51,822 nt of DNA from the NCBI GenBank assembly GCA_934615235.1, contig CAKTTL010000007.1:1-51822 (forward strand), read 5' to 3'. This stretch comes from an uncultured Clostridia bacterium (lineage in GTDB: Bacteria > Bacillota > Clostridia > Christensenellales > Aristaeellaceae). The number at the start of each line of letters is the position of its first letter. Position 1 is the first letter of the stretch. The position numbers and the translations under genes were made by a program. Below the pieces are notes generated by a model that was not told where the DNA came from, did no database searches, and saw only the letters and a program-made list of their open reading frames with translations. Shown piece after piece: positions 48,693-51,822 of this stretch.

Positions 48693-49532
48693 TCAAGCGT
48701 TTCCGTCTTTTTTTCCATTTTTTCTGCTTACTCTCAGGCGAACGAGCAGTTCCGCGCCGGGCTGCTCGGTTTCCATCTCTACGTCGAGCCCCGCGTCCTG
48801 CATCTGCCGTGCGATATCTCGTATGGCGTTGAGATACGGCCGCCAGTCGCGCACGACGACGAGCATGCGCCGCCGGGGCGCCGCGCCGTTTGCGCGCAGA
48901 GCGCGCAGCATCTCCTCCACCATCGCCTCGCTGCGCGGCGCGTTCAGCCCCTGTTCGGCCATCACGCCGGCGGCCTCCAGCTGCTCCTTGCCGGCCGGCA
49001 GCTTCAAAAGCGCGCGCGCCTGCCGCTCGGACAGCTGCAGCCTGCGCACCGCCTCGCGCACGCTCTCGTCCAGCCGCAAAAGGCGCAGCTTGTTCGCAAT
49101 CGCCCCCTGCGTCTTTCCAATGCGCGAAGCCAGCGTCTCCTGCGAAAACCCGCACAGGCGCATTACGCGCGCATACGCCGCGGCCTCGTCGAGAAAATGC
49201 AGATCCTCGCGCTGCAGGTTTTCCACCAGCGCCAGCATCGCGGCTTCGCCGTCGCCCGCGTCGATGAGCATCGCCTCGATCGTCTGCATCCCCAGGCGCA
49301 GGCAGGCGCGCAGACGCCGTTCCCCGGCGATGAGCGTATAGCGCCCGTTCGTCTCCGGACGCACGGTGATGGGCTGCAAAAGGCCAAGGCTGGCGATGGA
49401 GGAAGCCAGCGCGCGCACGGCTTCGTCGTCAAACTCCGAGCGCGGCTGGTAAGGGTTTACGTCAATCAAATGAATCGGCAGCATCTGTACGCGGCGTTCG
49501 TTCTTTCGTGAAAGTCGTGCGATACGCTGCAT
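48693..49532 (-). CDS. noc: ParB/Noc-family DNA-binding protein
   Basis: 279 residues. N-terminal CTP-binding ParB domain (NPYQPRSEFDD, GLLQPITVR, IAGERRLRACLRLG, LVENLQREDL) and a helix-turn-helix (FSQETLASRIGKTQGAIANKLRLL). Position beside rpmH favours the nucleoid-occlusion protein Noc over chromosomal ParB, and no parA is adjacent. GGGAGG lies 5 nt before ATG 49532. In many Firmicutes dnaA would be upstream of rpmH; here this gene occupies that place. Confidence 0.82.
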   Translation of the reverse strand: MQRIARLSRKNERRVQMLPIHLIDVNPYQPRSEFDDEAVRALASSIASLGLLQPITVRPETNGRYTLIAGERRLRACLRLGMQTIEAMLIDAGDGEAAMLALVENLQREDLHFLDEAAAYARVMRLCGFSQETLASRIGKTQGAIANKLRLLRLDESVREAVRRLQLSERQARALLKLPAGKEQLEAAGVMAEQGLNAPRSEAMVEEMLRALRANGAAPRRRMLVVVRDWRPYLNAIRDIARQMQDAGLDVEMETEQPGAELLVRLRVSRKNGKKDGNA

Positions 49533-49563
49533 GGCGGCCTCCCGAATGAAAAAGAAAGGATGC

Positions 49564-49601
49564 GGGCAGAATTCTCGCCGCATAGCGGCAATTCCTGCCC
49601 G
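49564..49601. other. Hairpin in the noc-ftsH intergenic region
   Basis: GGGCAGAATT…AATTCCTGCCC (one bulge) encloses GCCGC/GCGGC. No U-run. It lies in the divergent promoter region. Confidence 0.45.
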
Positions 49602-49671
49602 TCCGTCCCGGAATCGTTCGACAGAAAACGCCGTAAAATTATTAAATTCTTAATATCCGGTTCATGAAGGC

Positions 49672-49700
49672 TTGCTATTCTGTAAATGAAGGCGTACACT
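49672..49700 (+). promoter_or_regulatory. Promoter of ftsH
   Basis: TTGCTA (49672-49677), 17-bp spacer, TACACT (49695-49700). Confidence 0.5.
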
Positions 49701-49741
49701 GTGTGCGCTGAAAAGAATCTGATGAAAGGAGCATTCTTCTT

Positions 49742-51664
49742 TTGAAAAAGCCCGAGAATGGCAATAAGAATAAAAAAAGGCCGCATCTGCCAACCAACCC
49801 GTGGGTGTACATACTCATCGTGCTCGCGCTTGTGATGGTTGTGAACATGCTCAGCATGTCCAGTCTCATGAACAGCAGCAAGACGGAATATGTCGAATAC
49901 AGCAAGTTTCTCAGCATGGTCGACGCGGGCCAGGTGCAGGCGGTTGAAATTACCGACACGCTCATCCGCTTTACCGTTTCCAGCGGCATGTTCCCCTGGC
50001 GCGGCGAAATCACCTACGCCACCTATCCCGTGGACGACCCGAACCTCGTGCAGCGTCTGTACAAGGCCGGTGTGGAGTTCGGCGGCGTAAGCCGGGAAGG
50101 CCGCGTTTCCATCCTCAGCATCCTGATCAATCTCGTGCTCCCCCTCGCCTTTTACGGCCTGATGATTTTCTGGATCGTTCGGATGATCCGCGGCAGCAAG
50201 GACGGCAAGGGCGGCGGATTTAACCTGCTGGGCGGCTTTGGCAAAAGCGGCGCGAAAATGTACAACGTATCCGAAGTCACCAAGCGCTTCAGCGACGTCG
50301 CCGGTCAGGACGAGGCCAAGGACCAGCTGATCGAAATGGTCGATTTCCTCAACCGGCCGGAAAAATACAAGGCCATCGGCGCGAAGCTGCCCAAGGGCGC
50401 GCTGCTCGTCGGCCCTCCCGGCACGGGCAAAACGCTGCTGGCGCAGGCCGTTGCGGGCGAAGCGAAGGTTCCGTTCTTCTTCGTGTCCGGTTCGGCGTTC
50501 GTTGAAATGTTCGTCGGTACCGGCGCGGCGCGCGTGCGCGACCTGTTCAAGGAAGCCGCCGAGAAAGCGCCCTGCATCGTCTTCATCGACGAAATCGACG
50601 CCATCGGCAAAAAGCGCGACGGCACCGGTCTGAACGCCAACGACGAACGTGAGCAGACGCTCAACCAGCTTCTGGCCGAAATGGACGGCTTCGATCCGAG
50701 CAAAGGCATCATTATCCTCGGCGCGACGAACCGCCCCGAAATTCTTGATAAGGCGCTTTTGCGCCCCGGCCGGTTCGACCGCCGCATCACCGTCGATCTG
50801 CCCGACATGAAAGGCCGCGAGGCGATTCTGCGCGTGCACGCGAAGAATATCGTCACCGCGCCGGACGTCGATCTGGCCGCCGTCGCGCGCGCGACCGTCG
50901 GCGCAAGCGGCGCGGATCTGGCCAATATAATTAACGAGGGCGCGCTTTGCGCGGTTCGCGCCGGCCGCACCTCCACCACGCAGAGCGACCTGGAGGCCGC
51001 CGTCGAGCTCGTCATCGCGGGCAGCGAGCGCAAGAGCATGGTCATCTCGCCCGAGGAAAAGCGCATCGTCGCTTACCACGAAATCGGCCACGCGCTCGTC
51101 GCCGCGCGGCAGAAGCATTCCGCGCCCGTGCATAAGATCACCATTATTCCGCGCACCAACGGCGCTTTGGGCTACACCATGCAGGTCGAAGAAACCGAAC
51201 GCGTGCTCATGAGCCGCGACGATCTCGAGGCGAAGCTCGTCACCCTCACCGCCGGCCGCGCAGCCGAAGAATTCGTCTTCCACACCTGCACCACCGGCGC
51301 AGCCAACGACATCGAGCAGGCGACCAAGATCGCCCGCAACATGGTCACCCGCTTCGGCATGAGCAGCGAGTTCGGTATGGTCGCGCTCGACACGCAAACC
51401 AGCATGTACCTCGGCGACGGCACGCAGGCCATCTGCTCGCCTGAAACCAGCACGCTCGTCGACAGGGAAATTCAGCGTCTCATCCAGCAAAGCTACGACA
51501 AGGCGCTCGAAATTCTCCGCGACAACGCCCAGAAGCTCAGCGAGCTGTCCACCTACCTCCTCGAGAAAGAAACCATCTCCGGCGAGGAATTCATGGACAT
51601 CCTCGGCCCCGAAGAAGGCGGCAACGTAACGCAGCTGCCCGTAGGGAACGAAGGGGAACGATAA
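49742..51664 (+). CDS. ftsH: ATP-dependent zinc metalloprotease FtsH
   Basis: 640 residues. Two N-terminal helices (~21-40 and ~122-142) with an extracytoplasmic domain between. AAA domain: Walker A GPPGTGKT from residue 224, Walker B IVFIDEIDAIG, second region of homology with ATNRPEILDKALLRPGRFDR. Zinc site HEIGH (446-450), with Ile where most FtsH have Ala. Degrades misfolded membrane proteins. TTG 49742 is the likely start, AAAGGAG 10 nt upstream. Confidence 0.96.
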   Translation: MKKPENGNKNKKRPHLPTNPWVYILIVLALVMVVNMLSMSSLMNSSKTEYVEYSKFLSMVDAGQVQAVEITDTLIRFTVSSGMFPWRGEITYATYPVDDPNLVQRLYKAGVEFGGVSREGRVSILSILINLVLPLAFYGLMIFWIVRMIRGSKDGKGGGFNLLGGFGKSGAKMYNVSEVTKRFSDVAGQDEAKDQLIEMVDFLNRPEKYKAIGAKLPKGALLVGPPGTGKTLLAQAVAGEAKVPFFFVSGSAFVEMFVGTGAARVRDLFKEAAEKAPCIVFIDEIDAIGKKRDGTGLNANDEREQTLNQLLAEMDGFDPSKGIIILGATNRPEILDKALLRPGRFDRRITVDLPDMKGREAILRVHAKNIVTAPDVDLAAVARATVGASGADLANIINEGALCAVRAGRTSTTQSDLEAAVELVIAGSERKSMVISPEEKRIVAYHEIGHALVAARQKHSAPVHKITIIPRTNGALGYTMQVEETERVLMSRDDLEAKLVTLTAGRAAEEFVFHTCTTGAANDIEQATKIARNMVTRFGMSSEFGMVALDTQTSMYLGDGTQAICSPETSTLVDREIQRLIQQSYDKALEILRDNAQKLSELSTYLLEKETISGEEFMDILGPEEGGNVTQLPVGNEGER

Positions 51665-51680
51665 AGAACGAATAAGGGTT

Positions 51681-51822
51681 TTGCGAGGGGGCCTTCCTTT
51701 CAGGAGAAAGGAAGGCCCCCTCGCGCTCCCCTAAGGAAAGCCGCTTTTTCGCTGTCCGCCCCGCGGAGGGCGGGACGGGCAGCGTTGCGTTTTTTCCTTG
51801 CCCCCGCGCCGGCCCGCCGCCC
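51681..51822. repeat. Composite hairpin element, left end (third copy, cut by the window edge)
   Basis: A perfect 19-bp hairpin (51683-51701 with 51706-51724) is followed by GCTCCCCTAAGGAAAGCCGC, the same left-end architecture as 10472. The right hairpin would lie beyond the window. Confidence 0.7.

Overview
The window looks like chromosome of a GC-rich member of the Bacillota, probably class Clostridia and probably gut-associated. The evidence is the dnaG-rpoD-trmK-nif3 cluster, a type A RNase P RNA, the rpmH-rnpA-yidD-yidC-jag block with a Noc-like ParB, strong Shine-Dalgarno sequences, and an anaerobic glycyl-radical enzyme with its activase. No phage genes, transposases or tRNAs were seen.

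Layout. 1-10 kb: the tail of a sugar-binding protein, a glycyl-radical enzyme and activase, an uncharacterised protein divergent from an AraC regulator, a FucO-type alcohol dehydrogenase, and a sugar-catabolic set (two TIM-barrel isomerases, a Gfo/Idh/MocA oxidoreductase, a ThuA-like protein). 10.5-15.4 kb: an XRE membrane regulator, then a reverse-strand operon of ROK regulator, small protein, double-redoxin/CcdA fusion and CutC. 15.7-19.4 kb: an LplB/YtcP-type ABC sugar importer. 19.6-22.6 kb: a transglutaminase-like protein and an AT-rich Nudix gene. 22.6-27.5 kb: a type I-C CRISPR-Cas locus. 27.7-34.4 kb: housekeeping genes (zinc-ribbon protein, Nif3, TrmK, RpoD, DnaG, dGTPase-like HD protein) and rnpB. 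34.4-45.6 kb: SGNH hydrolases, a D-aminoacylase-type amidohydrolase, a two-component system, a YitT protein, an AT-rich nucleotidyltransferase, an aldo/keto reductase and a LacI regulator. 45.7-51.7 kb: jag, yidC, yidD, rnpA, rpmH, noc-like parB and ftsH.

Most notable system. The CRISPR locus encodes only Cas5c, Cas8c and Cas7c with a short array; cas3, cas4, cas1 and cas2 are absent from the window. Cas8c is about 843 residues. Its C-terminal helical module, the region that gives the small subunit Cas11c in known type I-C systems, is present three times in tandem (from about residues 478, 602 and 729). An in-frame ATG with an AGGAG Shine-Dalgarno lies exactly at the start of the extra two modules, so a separate two-module small-subunit protein could be made. 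Divergently upstream of cas5, a promoter, two degenerate CRISPR repeats around a 21-nt pseudo-spacer, and an intrinsic terminator look like a crRNA-like regulatory RNA. Together these suggest an effector-only, possibly gene-silencing, I-C complex with an unusual small-subunit arrangement.

A second pattern is a family of intergenic elements: pairs of long perfect hairpins in inverted orientation about 200-240 bp apart (10472-10676, 19379-19614, and a partial copy from 51681). Stem sequences differ between copies while pairing is kept.

Limits: everything here comes from reading the sequence. No database search, structure prediction or alignment program was run, and gene specificities are family-level unless stated.
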